Shown: positions 1 through 9,127, numbered from the stretch's first letter. The stretch is 35,185 nucleotides of DNA from Myxococcales bacterium (GCA_003153055.1 PMBV01000104.1:1-35185); one strand, 5' to 3'. Notes: generated from the sequence alone by a model not told the origin. Program-made: numbers and translations.

Positions 1-789
1 TACGGCCCCCCGGGCAACGGCAAGACGGCGCTCTGCCAGGCGCTGGTGAAGTGCTACGAGGGTGACATCTGGGTGCCTCACGCCCTGCTGGTCGACGACT
101 TCATCATCCGCGTCTTCGACTCCACGCTCCATCAGGTCGTCCCCGAGGACTCGTCGGCCCCGGCTGCCGATGCCCGCTGGGTGCGCGTCAAGCGCCCGCT
201 CGTCGTGGTGGGTGGTGAGCTCACCCTCGAGGCGTTGGATCTCATCTACTCACCCGAGGTGAAGTTCTACGAGGCGCCTTTCCAGTTCAAGGCGACCAAC
301 GGCATGCTCCTCATCGACGACTTCGGCCGTCAGAGGGTGAGCCCGAAAGACCTGCTCAACCGGTGGATAGTGCCCCTGGAGAACGACGTCGATTACCTCA
401 CGCTCCACACCGGGAAGAAGCTCAAGGTGCCCTTCGACGTCTTCGTGGCCTTCTCCACCAACCTGAATCCAGCCGAGCTGGTCGACGACGCCTTCCTGCG
501 GCGGGTGCGCTACAAGGTGGCCGTCGAGCCGCCCGACGAGGAGCAGTACCTGGCCATCTGGGCCTCGGTGTGCCGCCAGAAGGGGGTGCCGTATCAAGAA
601 GCGGCCATCGCCTGGTTGGTCGACCACCACTACAGGGCCCAGCAGCGGTCCTTCGCCGCCTGCCAACCGCGCGACCTCCTCGAGCAAATCATCGACATCG
701 CCAGCTACCGGGGCGAGCCTCCCGCGCTCACTGAAGAGCTGCTCGACTCGGCGGCGCGCAACTACTTCGTCAAGTTCGACACCTACTAG
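1..789 (+). CDS. AAA-type ATPase, 5' end outside the window
   Basis: The open frame runs in from the window edge and ends with TAG at 787-789. The first visible residues read YGPPGNGKT, a Walker A P-loop. Downstream are a Walker B-like stretch (LLIDDFGRQ, about bases 310-336), a sensor-1-like FSTNL (about 451-465) and an arginine-rich DDAFLRRVRYKV segment of the arginine-finger type. Together these identify an AAA+ ATPase domain; the missing N-terminal part cannot be judged. Such ATPases remodel protein complexes, but the substrate is unknown. A coiled-coil protein gene follows after a strong 19-bp hairpin. The internal GTG at 46 would cut off the P-loop and is not the real start. Confidence is high for the family and low for the role. 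Confidence 0.88.
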   Translation, partial: YGPPGNGKTALCQALVKCYEGDIWVPHALLVDDFIIRVFDSTLHQVVPEDSSAPAADARWVRVKRPLVVVGGELTLEALDLIYSPEVKFYEAPFQFKATNGMLLIDDFGRQRVSPKDLLNRWIVPLENDVDYLTLHTGKKLKVPFDVFVAFSTNLNPAELVDDAFLRRVRYKVAVEPPDEEQYLAIWASVCRQKGVPYQEAAIAWLVDHHYRAQQRSFAACQPRDLLEQIIDIASYRGEPPALTEELLDSAARNYFVKFDTY

Positions 790-835
790 GTGACTGGTGT
801 GAAACGCGCTCGGTCGGCGTTTCACACCAGTCACC
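789..835. repeat. Perfect 19-bp inverted repeat between two genes
   Basis: Bases 789-807 are exactly complementary to 817-835, with a 9-base loop. The left arm begins in the TAG stop codon of the ATPase gene. No T-run follows on either strand, so it does not look like a standard intrinsic terminator. It could be an RNA-stabilising or attenuating hairpin between the ATPase and coiled-coil genes, or a protein-binding palindrome. Confidence 0.8.
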
Positions 836-879
836 CAGGGCCGTGGTAAAGAGGCAACCACACTTCAACCGAGGGGTGG

Positions 880-2013
880 ATGCCCGGCGCTGTCCCAGAC
901 GTCAAACATCTGCTCGAGCTCATGACTCGTGCCGCCGGGGAGCTGAAGGCGGCACAGAAGGACGCGGGTGAGGCGCGCGCCGAGGCGGAGGCTCTGTCCA
1001 AGCGTCTGGCCCGGACCGAGACGGACCTGATGATGGAGAAGGCCCGGGCCCTGGCGCTCGAGGACGAGCTCGAGGAGGCGCGGAACGCCACCTACGTGCC
1101 GCTCGCACCCGTGCCGGAGCCAGTCGACCTCCCGACCCCCGAGTCGACCTTCATCGCGTTGCCCGAGGACCAAACCAAGGTGGGCATCGGGGACCCTGGG
1201 CTGCTGCAGGGCCGCATCCGCTCCCTCGAGGCGGAGCTCGCCAGCGAGGTGCTGCGGCGCCAGACTCTCGAAGAGAAACTGAGGGCGGCCGAGGAAGCGG
1301 CGGCCCTGGTTGCCACGTCGAGCTCGCACACCCAGGAGTTGGAGGAGGCCCTCTCGGCGGCCAAGGCCCAGCTCGAGGCCAGCTCAGACACCGTTGCCCT
1401 CGACACCGCGACCGACCGCGTCGCTCAGCTCGAGCAAGACCTCGCGGCCGTGCGAACCCGGCGCGACGAGCTCAACGCCGAGCTGGGCAAGGTCGAGAAG
1501 GAGCGCAACACCGCCCGCTCGAAGGTGACCGAGCTCGAAGCGGCGGCCCAGACGCTCCGCGGAGAGCTCGAGGCGGGCCATCAGAGAGCGCTGAAGGACG
1601 CGTCGAGCCGCGCGGCCGAGCTCGAGGCCCAGCTCGCCAAGGAGCGCGAGAAGCAACAGGCCGTCGCGCAGAAGGTTCTCGAAGCACGCGGCCGGGTGAA
1701 AGACGTGGAGGCCGAGCTCGAGGCCGCCAAGACCGGGCTGGCTCGCGCCGAGGCTCAGGTGAAGAGCGGGGCCGAGGAGCGACAGCGCTCGCTGAAGGAG
1801 ACCCGCGCCGCCCACGAGGCCGCCAGCGCCGGGCTCACGAAGCGGGTGACCGAGCTCGAGCAGCACCTGGAACGCGGCACCACCGAGTGGAGGCATGTGG
1901 AGCGCCAGTACGAGCAGTTGCACAAGGAGATGCTGTTGGTGCTCGACCAGCGAGACGAAGCCCGCAAGGAGCTCGCCCAGCTCCGCGATCCACTCGGGCG
2001 ATTCACCCCATAG
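880..2013 (+). CDS. Long coiled-coil protein, function unknown
   Basis: This 377-residue protein is almost entirely predicted coiled coil: heptad-like stretches rich in Glu, Ala, Leu, Arg and Lys run from about residue 10 to 365 and are broken by a Pro-rich insert near residues 74-110. There is no signal peptide or membrane segment, so it is probably cytoplasmic. The ATG at 880 follows an AGGGG-type ribosome site. The start lies 44 bp after the intergenic hairpin, and the next gene begins 6 bp after the stop, which suggests co-transcription with the following envelope protein. SMC-like and polar-organiser proteins look similar at this level, and I do not recognise a specific family. Several long open frames on the opposite strand here are composition artefacts. 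Confidence 0.85.
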   Translation: MPGAVPDVKHLLELMTRAAGELKAAQKDAGEARAEAEALSKRLARTETDLMMEKARALALEDELEEARNATYVPLAPVPEPVDLPTPESTFIALPEDQTKVGIGDPGLLQGRIRSLEAELASEVLRRQTLEEKLRAAEEAAALVATSSSHTQELEEALSAAKAQLEASSDTVALDTATDRVAQLEQDLAAVRTRRDELNAELGKVEKERNTARSKVTELEAAAQTLRGELEAGHQRALKDASSRAAELEAQLAKEREKQQAVAQKVLEARGRVKDVEAELEAAKTGLARAEAQVKSGAEERQRSLKETRAAHEAASAGLTKRVTELEQHLERGTTEWRHVERQYEQLHKEMLLVLDQRDEARKELAQLRDPLGRFTP

Positions 2014-2019
2014 GTCGAG

Positions 2020-2931
2020 ATGTACAAGCCGCGAAAACGATGTCTCTCCTCAGGGCGACTGCCCAGCATGTCTGGAATCTCGCTGATGCGCCGGGTGGTC
2101 TCGGTGTGGCTGGTCGTCGTCCTCAGCTCCGTGGGAGCCTGGGGGCAGCCGACCGGTCGGGACATCAACCCTGGGCTGTTGGGGTTCAACGCGTTGTCGC
2201 CGTTCGAGACGACCGGGCCATGGGTAGGAGAGCGGTGGTTGGTGGCCTTCGGGGCCGGGCTGCAGCTCTCGAGCCCCGAGTCGGGGGCCGATGTCTCGTA
2301 CACCGTGCCGTTCCGCTTCGAGTACCCCTTCGTCAAGCGCGCTTCGCTCTGGCTCGAGGGCTCGCCGTTCGAGGCGTTCACCTACACTCGGGCAACTCAG
2401 CTGGCATGGTCACCCAACCGGCCCGCGGGAGTCACCAGAGGCGATATCAGCTTCGGCAGCCGCTTCCTCGTCTACTCGGGCACGGGGTGGTTCCCCGCCA
2501 TCGGCGTGCGGGTGCTGGTCAAGACAGCCACCGGTGAGAACCTCGCCAACCGGAGGTTCCTCGATGCTCCGGCCTACCAGCTCGACTTCTTGTTCGGTGA
2601 GCGCCTGGAAGTGCTGGGAGGAGAGCTGGAGCTCGCCGTATGTCTGGGGTTCCTCGCCTGGCAGCAGGGAGAGGCCGGGCAGAACGACGCCTTCGCCGGC
2701 TCAGGACGGGCGCGGTGGGAATGGGGGCGGCTGGCGGCGCGGGTCGAGGTGCGGGGCTACTCTGGGTGGCAACACAACGACCGGCCACTGGTCGGATTGG
2801 TGGGCCTCGAGTGGCGCTTCACCGAGGCGCTCCAGGTCGAGGCGTCGGCTACCCGGAGCTTTCGAGATCCACCTGGGCTCGACTTTCGCATTGGGGTCAA
2901 GTTGAGCGGACCGACGCTGAAGATGCCCTGA
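2020..2931 (+). CDS. Putative outer-membrane beta-barrel protein with signal peptide
   Basis: The longest frame is 303 residues, but the secretion signal starts inside it. The hydrophobic segment RRVVSVWLVVVLSSVGAWG with a likely cleavage after GAWG fits a start at ATG 2068 or 2086 better than 2020; no ribosome site clearly decides. The mature part is rich in alternating aromatic and polar strands (FRFEYPF, FGSRFLVYSG, VGLEWRF, DFRIGVKL), as in outer-membrane beta barrels of the porin or transport type. It lies 6 bp after the coiled-coil gene. The function is unknown and the barrel call is inferred from pattern alone. The downstream side is a stretch of gene debris. Confidence 0.7.
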   Translation: MYKPRKRCLSSGRLPSMSGISLMRRVVSVWLVVVLSSVGAWGQPTGRDINPGLLGFNALSPFETTGPWVGERWLVAFGAGLQLSSPESGADVSYTVPFRFEYPFVKRASLWLEGSPFEAFTYTRATQLAWSPNRPAGVTRGDISFGSRFLVYSGTGWFPAIGVRVLVKTATGENLANRRFLDAPAYQLDFLFGERLEVLGGELELAVCLGFLAWQQGEAGQNDAFAGSGRARWEWGRLAARVEVRGYSGWQHNDRPLVGLVGLEWRFTEALQVEASATRSFRDPPGLDFRIGVKLSGPTLKMP

Positions 2932-3043
2932 GACACGGGGCTACGACGTCGGGTCAGGGTGATCGCCGCGAGAGCATCCATCTGACTCTGAGAAAGAGCC
3001 TCATCCATCACAGCGCCTGCTGAGCCTGGGCCCCCCGGGCCCC

Positions 3044-3384
3044 CCTGCTGCTCCAGAGAACGTTCGCAGCTGACGTCCTCACCTGCGACAAGTGCGGAGG
3101 GCCTCGTCGAGTCGTCGCCTGCGTCTTCTCCCCCTCCGTCGCCCGGGAGATTCTCGAGCACCTTCGTCTGCCTGCACGGCCCCTTCCTCGGGCTCCCGCG
3201 CGAGGCCCTCCCCAACACGAGCTGTTCGCCTGAGCTGCCGCCAACCTGCCTCCTCCTCGTTCGCCGAGAACCGACTCGACTGCCCAGTGCGCTGTTTCCA
3301 GGGCCTCAGCGACCTGCCTCGCGAGCTTCCGCCACACCCGACTTCCCCCTCAAAGCATCGCAGGTTCTGAACCTCGGTTCGAAA
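3044..3384 (+). mobile_element. Solo 3' end of an IS91-type element (copy A)
   Basis: An open stretch ending at TGA 3231-3233 encodes the C terminus typical of IS91-family transposases: [19 protein letters not shown], then a VAREILEHLRLP segment and a Pro-rich tail. The rest of the transposase is absent upstream. The coding end and the following roughly 150 bp are repeated at 9346-9682 in the same orientation with about a dozen mismatches plus a 2-base indel by eye. Similarity stops at about 3384, just after a small palindrome (AGGTTC-T-GAACCT). It is a decayed remnant, not an active element. Confidence 0.8.
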
Positions 3385-3638
3385 AGCCCGGCGTCGAGTA
3401 GCCCCGGCCCGGTGTGTGCGACCGGGGCCCTCTCCGGAACGGTAGGTCCTCGTCGAACTTCAGTTGGAGTAGGTGGAATCTCGCGTCATCCAGCAGTCTG
3501 TGGCACACAGGAGGTCTCCTTGGTCTGGCAGGACAAAGGAGACGATCCCCCTCGGGCGGCTTGCATCAAGATTCTGAGGGGGATTTCTCCTTTCCCTCAC
3601 CGACCGTGCTCAGGATCGCCGCGATCTCCATCGCGTAG

Positions 3639-3986
3639 CGAGAGCACCCTCAGAACATCGCCATCCTGCAACCCTTCAAGGAGCACTGCGCCCTGATGTT
3701 CTTCCAGGGCGCCCTGCTGAAGGATCCCCGCGGCCTGCTGCGCAGCCAGGGGGAGCATACGCAGGCCGCCCTGCGCCTGGAATTCACCGACGAGAAGCAG
3801 ATCACCGCCGGCGTCATCAAGGACTTCGTGAGACAAGCCATCGCCGTCGAAAAGGCCGGCTTGAAGGTCGACTTCCGGGCGAAGCGCGAGCTGGTGCTCG
3901 CCGGCGAGCTGGAGTTGGCCCTGGAGCGAGATGGCGCCCTGGCCGCCGCGTTCCGAGCGCTCACCCCCGGACGTCAGCGGGCATGA
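3639..3986 (+). pseudogene. Fragment of a YdeI/DUF1801-family protein
   Basis: The in-frame stretch after the TAG at 3636 encodes features of the YdeI (OmpD-associated)/DUF1801 family: NIAILQPFKEHCALMFFQGALLKDP, an R-L-x-F-T strand, a helix IRD/KDFVRQAIAVEKAGLKV, and LTPGRQRA near the end. In the family LTPGRQR is followed by YxLxFSxPKQSKTR and a further C-terminal helix, but here TGA comes immediately after RQRA. The first third of the domain is also missing. The ATG at 3696 is internal to the domain and is not a natural start. Both ends are lost, so this is a remnant beside the IS91-type end. Confidence 0.75.
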
Positions 3987-4051
3987 ACGACGAGTAGACG
4001 AAGCACTCCGGAGGTTCGGCCGATAGCCGACATTCGATCTACTCGGCCTCG

Positions 4052-6235
4052 CTATGGCGGCACTCTCGCTAGATAAGGTTGAACCAACGCTTCACTCTCG
4101 TTTACGATTGGGGCGATCATCTTGACGGTGAACCCCAGATCCTTCAAATCCCTGGCATTCTCCAGCGCGACGTCCCATCCGTTGGCGGATTCACGATGAT
4201 TGAATAGGTCGTCGAAGGCGACCTTGAGCAGCGGTCGCTGAGGGGACGTCCTGCTGATCGGCCCTCCATCGCGATTCAAGTGTTCCAGCACTGCCACCCA
4301 AACGCGCTGGCTTCCCGATGTCAAAGCTTCGTGGACCGCTCCCGCAACCCCCGTACCGATGATGAGCACTCCGCCAACGACCATCATCACCGTGCCGGCG
4401 GGTGCCCCTGCAACGGTCGCGGTCGTTGCCGCGCCAGCGGCAAGGAGGTACCCACCAACAGTCAAGGCGCCGCCCGCCGCACCTGCTCCGGCGATCCACG
4501 CCCCTGTCATATCCCCCTTCCCAACCTCCTCGTAGGCAGTGATGGTGCCGGCGACGACGGCTGCCAGTCCGCCCACCACTCCGAGAGCTTTCGCTGAACC
4601 GTAGATGATGCCTCGTGAAACCATGGATGCGTACCCTGCGAACGACATCAGGCACGCCTCGGCCAGCCCCGCTCCCGTTCCAGCCGTTCCAGCAATCTTG
4701 CTCATTTCGGACAGAGTGGTGCGGTCGTCCGTGGTGATCGCGAAGTAGAAGGCGAGTAGCTGTGCCACCGCAAGTGCCCGCGCCCAGCCTTGGGTGCTCA
4801 TGAAGCGGGATGACCACTCAACGCGCCTGATTGCGGCCAGGTCCCCATTCTGCACTGCCTTCAGCAAAGCCATCCGTTTCGGCAATGCCGCCGGAGCGTC
4901 CAGGCCAGCCGAAACGAGCAAAGCGCGGAACAGCTTGGCGCCGACTGTGCCTGCGGCTGGCGGATCTCGCATCACCGTTGGCATATGCAGCATCCCGGCC
5001 ATCTCGACCACGGCAACGGCAAGGCTGCTGGGTCCGGGCACCCTCACGCCCGCGGCCGGGGCGGTCTGCACGACAAGCTTGAGAAGCAAGAGCAGCACCG
5101 AATCAGCGGGAGGTCCGAGCTTTGCCTGAGCCACGGCAGCATTGAAGGCCGGATTGGGCGTCGAGGTCAGCCCGCTCGTGTCGAAGACCTTACTCGACAA
5201 GAAATGGAGCGCGCTGGTGATATCGCGCTCAACGTCCTCGGCGCGCGGCGTGAGCAGCAATGTCCCGTACGCGAAGGCCACGGTCTCACAAAGGTCGGCG
5301 AGCGCCGTGGGGGGAGCCACGTCGCTGTTCTCGATGAGGACTCGGGCATTGGCCACGAAGTTGGGCTCCCGTAGCTTGTCCAGAACCTCACGTGACTGCT
5401 GGTCCCGGAGGCTGTACAATCCCAACACCAGCGAGTCGGGTGGTTGAAGGAGCAAATCGATGTGTGCCTGCTGGCGAAGCCGTTCGAGACGACCCCTCAG
5501 CGCGACGAGGTCGGCCCGATCCCCTCGGCTCGGCGAGGACTTGGGGCGATTCAGCAGAAGGCCGAAGAGGCCATCCAATGCCTCCAGCATTTCGACTTCT
5601 GCCCCGTTGGCCTGCAGCACGCGGTCGTACTCTCCGTAAGGAAGCGGGCGAATTCCCGGCGGAGGCGGCGGAACTCCGGGCGGAGGTTGATGTCCGACGA
5701 GGTTGTTGAGCTTCAGCGTGGCGAAGAACAAGGCCTTCTGGTCCGCATCGATCGCCTCGAAATTCGGCGTGACGGCGCGCGCCCGCGCCTCCTTCTGCCG
5801 CCTCTCGGTTGCCGTTGCCAGCAGGCTCCTGAAGCCTCCCGACATCGGAAAGACGACTGGCTTATCTGTATTGACCTCCCATCGCAGATACGGCTTGTCG
5901 GTGCTGACAAGGAGGCGGCCGTCGCCTGTGATGGTGTAGGTATGCGCCCTGTGCTTCAACTCGGCCTGGGCTGTTTTGAGCCCGGGGTACGTGACCTTCT
6001 CCGGTGCGCCCACTTTGTAGAGCTCGGGGACCACATGCGCGTTGGCCCCATGGGAAAGAAGCGAGTCCAGGATAATATCCGAGGGGATCTGGAGGGCGTT
6101 CGAAAGCCCGCTGATGGTTGTTGGACCACCGAACATCTTCGGAATACCGACCACGACGTAGTCGACACCCCTAGCTCTGCGAATGGCTGCTCCCGTGACA
6201 TCCGTCGGCGTATCACCCATGGCTTCCCATCTCAT
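4052..6235 (-). CDS. Large protein with glycine-rich membrane region, candidate T6SS pore-forming effector
   Basis: This 727-residue protein is not one I recognise. It has an N-terminal soluble region (about 1-160; the start of it, YVVVGIPKMFGG..ISGLSNALQIP, is faintly LysM-like), a poly-proline hinge near 180-195, a long helical middle, and at about residues 515-640 a cluster of hydrophobic helices packed with GxxxG and AGAGAAGGA motifs, followed by about 85 soluble residues. Glycine-zipper membrane clusters near the C terminus are typical of colicin-like and T6SS pore-forming toxins. It lies 132 bp downstream of the OmpA/peptidoglycan-binding gene on the same strand, so it probably shares that gene's sigma54 promoter. 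The start could also be ATG 6220, which has GGGAAG close upstream. No obvious immunity gene adjoins it. The function is inferred. Confidence 0.75.
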   Translation of the reverse strand: MRWEAMGDTPTDVTGAAIRRARGVDYVVVGIPKMFGGPTTISGLSNALQIPSDIILDSLLSHGANAHVVPELYKVGAPEKVTYPGLKTAQAELKHRAHTYTITGDGRLLVSTDKPYLRWEVNTDKPVVFPMSGGFRSLLATATERRQKEARARAVTPNFEAIDADQKALFFATLKLNNLVGHQPPPGVPPPPPGIRPLPYGEYDRVLQANGAEVEMLEALDGLFGLLLNRPKSSPSRGDRADLVALRGRLERLRQQAHIDLLLQPPDSLVLGLYSLRDQQSREVLDKLREPNFVANARVLIENSDVAPPTALADLCETVAFAYGTLLLTPRAEDVERDITSALHFLSSKVFDTSGLTSTPNPAFNAAVAQAKLGPPADSVLLLLLKLVVQTAPAAGVRVPGPSSLAVAVVEMAGMLHMPTVMRDPPAAGTVGAKLFRALLVSAGLDAPAALPKRMALLKAVQNGDLAAIRRVEWSSRFMSTQGWARALAVAQLLAFYFAITTDDRTTLSEMSKIAGTAGTGAGLAEACLMSFAGYASMVSRGIIYGSAKALGVVGGLAAVVAGTITAYEEVGKGDMTGAWIAGAGAAGGALTVGGYLLAAGAATTATVAGAPAGTVMMVVGGVLIIGTGVAGAVHEALTSGSQRVWVAVLEHLNRDGGPISRTSPQRPLLKVAFDDLFNHRESANGWDVALENARDLKDLGFTVKMIAPIVNESEALVQPYLARVPP

Positions 6236-6367
6236 TGGCAGATCCAGCGATTAGGTTCCCGACGGCGTCGTGTTTCCCAAGATGACAGGACTCTCCGCAG
6301 GCGTTCTTCAGGGGGCCTCAGGGTTCGGTGCCTGAGACCGTCACCCTCTTTGGTTTGAGGCCGCCGC

Positions 6368-7852
6368 TCAGGATTCCGCGCCCTCCTCTTCGTTTGCGTC
6401 ATCCTCCACCGTGAGCTCGCGTCCGGCCATGATGAGGGCGAGCACACCCACATCGGGCGGCAGCGCGTTCGCAGGCGCCGTCCGTCCCTCTGTCGCCGCC
6501 CACGGTACGAGACCAAAATCGTAGCCAATGGCCACTCCGGAACCGTTTGACTCTTGCGTGATGCGCACGTCGTCCAAGTCCTGCGTAGGCGGCAATGAGA
6601 AGCCCCAGTGCTCGCCCGCCTCGACGAGGAAGACGGGTGGATGTGCACTGGTGGCGGCTAGCAGGTTCTCGCCCGAAACAGACCCGCCATTCGGCTCTTC
6701 TCCCCCGAACAGCCCCAGGTCGAAGTCGTGGTCGACAAGCCAGCTCTGATAGTCGAAGGGGTCGAAGTCTTCGGGCGGCGACCAGCGCGCGAATGCCACG
6801 CCGCCTCGAATCTCGCCCGCCAGGGTACCCAGCTCAAGCCCGACAGAAGACGGGCGCTCTACGTTGTCCCTCGAATTGGGCATCGGGTCGGTGATCGGCA
6901 GCTCGCAGCGATAGATGGTGAAGCGGGCCGGACCATCTGGCAGAGGAGTAAGGGCGCTGAGGTGAACCGCTCCGGCCTTCTCCTGGAGCCACTTGAAGTC
7001 GAAGAAGGGGACGACCTCGAGCCGGCGGAGCTCGCGGAAATGCCCCCGGTAGAACTTGCAGCGCATCTTCTGTTTCCCGTCGGTCGGACACGCGCGAGCG
7101 TTTCCCTCCCTGCACGGAAAGTCCCCGGCTTTCGGCCCCGTGGCGCCGACGAGGGCGATCATCACTCGGCGGTTCTCATCATCTTCATCAGAGATCGGGT
7201 TCAGCTCGCCGCAGCCCGCGAAGCTTGGGGCATTGAGACGTGAGGCCTCGACACGGCACGGGGATCTCGCGACGTAGGCATCGCGAAGCGCCGCTTCCGT
7301 TTGCGGCCCGAGTGCTCCATCGACGACCAGGTCCTTATGTGCGCGCGGAGGCGAACCCTCATGATCGTGATAGACCCCCTGGTTATACTCGCGCTGGAAC
7401 CCGCGTAGCGCTGCGTGGGTCATCTCACCTTCAGCGCCGTCGATTGTGCCCGGGTTGCAGCCCAGAGCACGAAGCATGGCCTGGTACTGCTCAACTCCCC
7501 AGCTCTCGCACTCTGCGACAGCATCGAGGAGCTTGACGTCGCGCGTAATCATCGCCAGAGCGGCCTTGGCGCGCCTGTCGGAGAGTGTCTTGTTGTACGC
7601 GTTGTCGCCCTTCACGTCCGCGTGTCCGAACACCACGATGCGCTCGTCACTCAGTCGCTCGAACTCGCGTTGTGCCTGCTCCAAGTAGAGGCTGGCACCG
7701 GCAGCGGGAAACGCCGATTCGAAGGCGAACACGGCGCCTTCGACGAGTAGGTTGAGTTGCTGCTCGAAACGAAGGGTGAGCACGTGCGTCTCGCCCGTGG
7801 CGAGGTCGATGCCCTGCTTCAGCTCCTCGAGAGTGACCATCCGTTTCGCCAC
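6368..7852 (-). CDS. OmpA-like and peptidoglycan-binding domain protein (T6SS-associated)
   Basis: I place the start at GTG 7852: GGAG lies 5 bases upstream, and the resulting N terminus (MAKRMVTLEELKQGIDLATGE) aligns with that of the paralogue at 10978 (MEHRATLHDLKQGLELRTGE). The 494-residue product has an N-terminal domain, an OmpA-like motif (FGHADVKGDNAYNKTLSDRRAKAAL, about residues 75-100), a PG_binding_1-like domain (GTIDGAEGEMTHAALRGFQ ... VDGALGPQTEAAL, about 135-190) and a long unique C-terminal region. It should bind cell wall. A sigma54 promoter (7896-7911) and paired GGGCGCCC sites (7980-7998) lie upstream, and the same promoter type precedes vgrG. The frame is open to 8140, but that extension would overlap the promoter. 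It is likely an effector carrier or envelope-acting effector. Confidence 0.82.
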   Translation of the reverse strand: MAKRMVTLEELKQGIDLATGETHVLTLRFEQQLNLLVEGAVFAFESAFPAAGASLYLEQAQREFERLSDERIVVFGHADVKGDNAYNKTLSDRRAKAALAMITRDVKLLDAVAECESWGVEQYQAMLRALGCNPGTIDGAEGEMTHAALRGFQREYNQGVYHDHEGSPPRAHKDLVVDGALGPQTEAALRDAYVARSPCRVEASRLNAPSFAGCGELNPISDEDDENRRVMIALVGATGPKAGDFPCREGNARACPTDGKQKMRCKFYRGHFRELRRLEVVPFFDFKWLQEKAGAVHLSALTPLPDGPARFTIYRCELPITDPMPNSRDNVERPSSVGLELGTLAGEIRGGVAFARWSPPEDFDPFDYQSWLVDHDFDLGLFGGEEPNGGSVSGENLLAATSAHPPVFLVEAGEHWGFSLPPTQDLDDVRITQESNGSGVAIGYDFGLVPWAATEGRTAPANALPPDVGVLALIMAGRELTVEDDANEEEGAES

Positions 7853-7895
7853 GCGATCTCCATCCCGAATAGTGGAGTTGCCGAGAAGGCTCACT

Positions 7896-7911
7896 AGCAG
7901 AAGGCATGCCA
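7896..7911 (-). promoter_or_regulatory. Sigma54 (-24/-12) promoter of the OmpA/PG-binding gene
   Basis: The minus strand reads TGGCATG-N4-CTGCT, with GG and GC at the exact sigma54 spacing and one base off TGGCAC in the -24 element. The same variant (TGGCAT ... TTCTGCT) occurs at 20552-20537. The GTG start is about 45 bp downstream. Confidence 0.85.
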
Positions 7912-7977
7912 CCGTCACGCAAGGAGGACTGAGAGGAGATGCACTAGGGAGAATCGCCGGTGTGAGGACCCCTCGCG

Positions 7978-8000
7978 CTGGGCGCCCGCTGGGCGCCCAG
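7978..8000. promoter_or_regulatory. Paired GGGCGCCC activator site upstream of 7852
   Basis: GGGCGCCC occurs at 7980-7987 and 7991-7998 (11 bp apart), flanked to give a perfect 10-bp inverted repeat with a 3-base centre. It ends 68 bp upstream of the -24 element. The arrangement suits a sigma54 enhancer-binding protein. Confidence 0.8.
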
Positions 8001-8224
8001 ACTTCGCGCCGAAACGTTTCAGCGCTTTGCTCGGCGCTCGGGTTGACGCCCCACGTCCAGGTCCTTGCGTCTTCGAGAGAGCGCCCTCGATGGGCGAGTT
8101 CGGCTACTCCACCCCTTCTCCGACGGCTCTGTCTGGCCATCGTCCTCCGGGGTGGCCTTCGGAGAGCCCCAGTTCCTCAATGGTGTCATCCCGCAGACGC
8201 CCCTGAGCGTCTCCTTGTGGTGAG

Positions 8225-8540
8225 CACGGCTGGCAGGGAGCCCTCGGCTACCTCATCAACCAGTTCCTCTCCGCGCGCACCAACCGGCGCCAAGACGAGT
8301 GGGGCGGCCCGCCCGAGCAACGCGCTCGCTCCCTGATCCGTGTCTACGAGCAAATCCGTGGGGCGGTTGGGGCTGGCTTCCCGGTGCTGGTGAAGCTCAC
8401 CGCCGAGGACGGCATCGCGCGGCGTGACCCTCGCCGAGAGCATCGAGGTGTGCCGGCAGCTCGACGCGCTCGGGATCGACGCCATCGAGGTCAGCGGGGG
8501 CATCAAGGAGACTGGCTTCGTCACCACCAGCCCGACATCG
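8225..8540 (+). pseudogene. Fragment of an Old Yellow Enzyme-type flavin oxidoreductase
   Basis: Bases 8246-8410 encode GYLINQFLSARTNRRQDEWGG followed by RARSLIRVYEQIRGAVG..FPVLVKL, matching the conserved core of NADH:flavin oxidoreductases (usually HGYLLxQFLSPxxNxRTDxYGG). The frame then shifts near 8411-8423, and the continuation VTLAESIEVCRQLDALGIDAIEVSGG is read from 8424. Homology fades after about 8535. Both the N-terminal flavin-binding half and the C terminus are missing, so this is a frameshifted remnant. It does not encode a working enzyme. Confidence 0.8.
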
Positions 8541-8702
8541 GAAGCCTTCTGGAGTGCCGCATCAAACTCATGCCTTGTCTGTTCTAAGATCACCGCTTCC
8601 TCCGACGCGTCTTGATTAGACCCTACTTCGAGGGAGAGAAAGAGTAAGGCGACGAACCGAAGCGCCCTACTTGAGCCGGCGCGGGCGCGAGCGGGCGATG
8701 CT

Positions 8703-9039
8703 GTGACCGACACCATCGGCATGAGTAACGGCAGCCCCGTCTATGCCTGTCACTCCGCGGCGTTCGACCCGTCGGGCAAGCTGCTCTCGTTGATCGGTCG
8801 CGCCCACGGCGTCTTCACGCTCGACGTCGACGGGACCACGTTGGAAGTGCCCTCTCGGCTCGACCAACGTGTCGGACTGTGAAGTCCTCAGTGACGGCGT
8901 AGCGATTCACGTCGTCTGGCTCAAGGCTCAGGAGCCCGACTTCGCCCCCAACGCCCTCATCCTGCGCCACGCGTTGTTCGTGAACAACCAACTCACGGCG
9001 ACGCACGTCGTCGACCTGACGCCCGACCTCCTGCCCTGA
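8703..9039 (+). pseudogene. Frameshifted fragment of an unknown protein
   Basis: Two neighbouring open stretches look like one broken gene. The first (from GTG 8703) reads DTIGMSNGSPVYACHSAAFDP then SGKLLSLIGRAHGVFTLDVDG. The second, in another frame, reads LGSTNVSDCEVLSDGVAIHVVW and continues to LTPDLLP before TGA 9037-9039. The frames join near 8850. I do not recognise the family. The regular beta-strand pattern and codon bias indicate real coding origin. It sits among other debris. Confidence 0.5.
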
Positions 9040-9127
9040 GTCCTGGGCACGCGTACGAAGGACCAGCCAGCAGATGAGCCCCTGCTTGCTGTCGACGTCC
9101 TCCACCACCACGCTGTGAGCGAGCGGC

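Noticed and set aside
250..2381. Long open frames antisense to the ATPase, coiled-coil and barrel genes
   Set aside because: They follow the high-GC codon pattern of the real genes on the other strand, lack ribosome sites and resemble no family.
3385..3638. Short open frames after IS91-type copy A
   Set aside because: No recognisable family or ribosome site. Treated as non-coding debris.
7853..8140. N-terminal extension of the OmpA/PG-binding gene containing a hydrophobic stretch
   Set aside because: It would place the sigma54 promoter and activator pair inside the coding region, and the paralogue at 10978 has no such extension. GTG 7852 with GGAG fits better.
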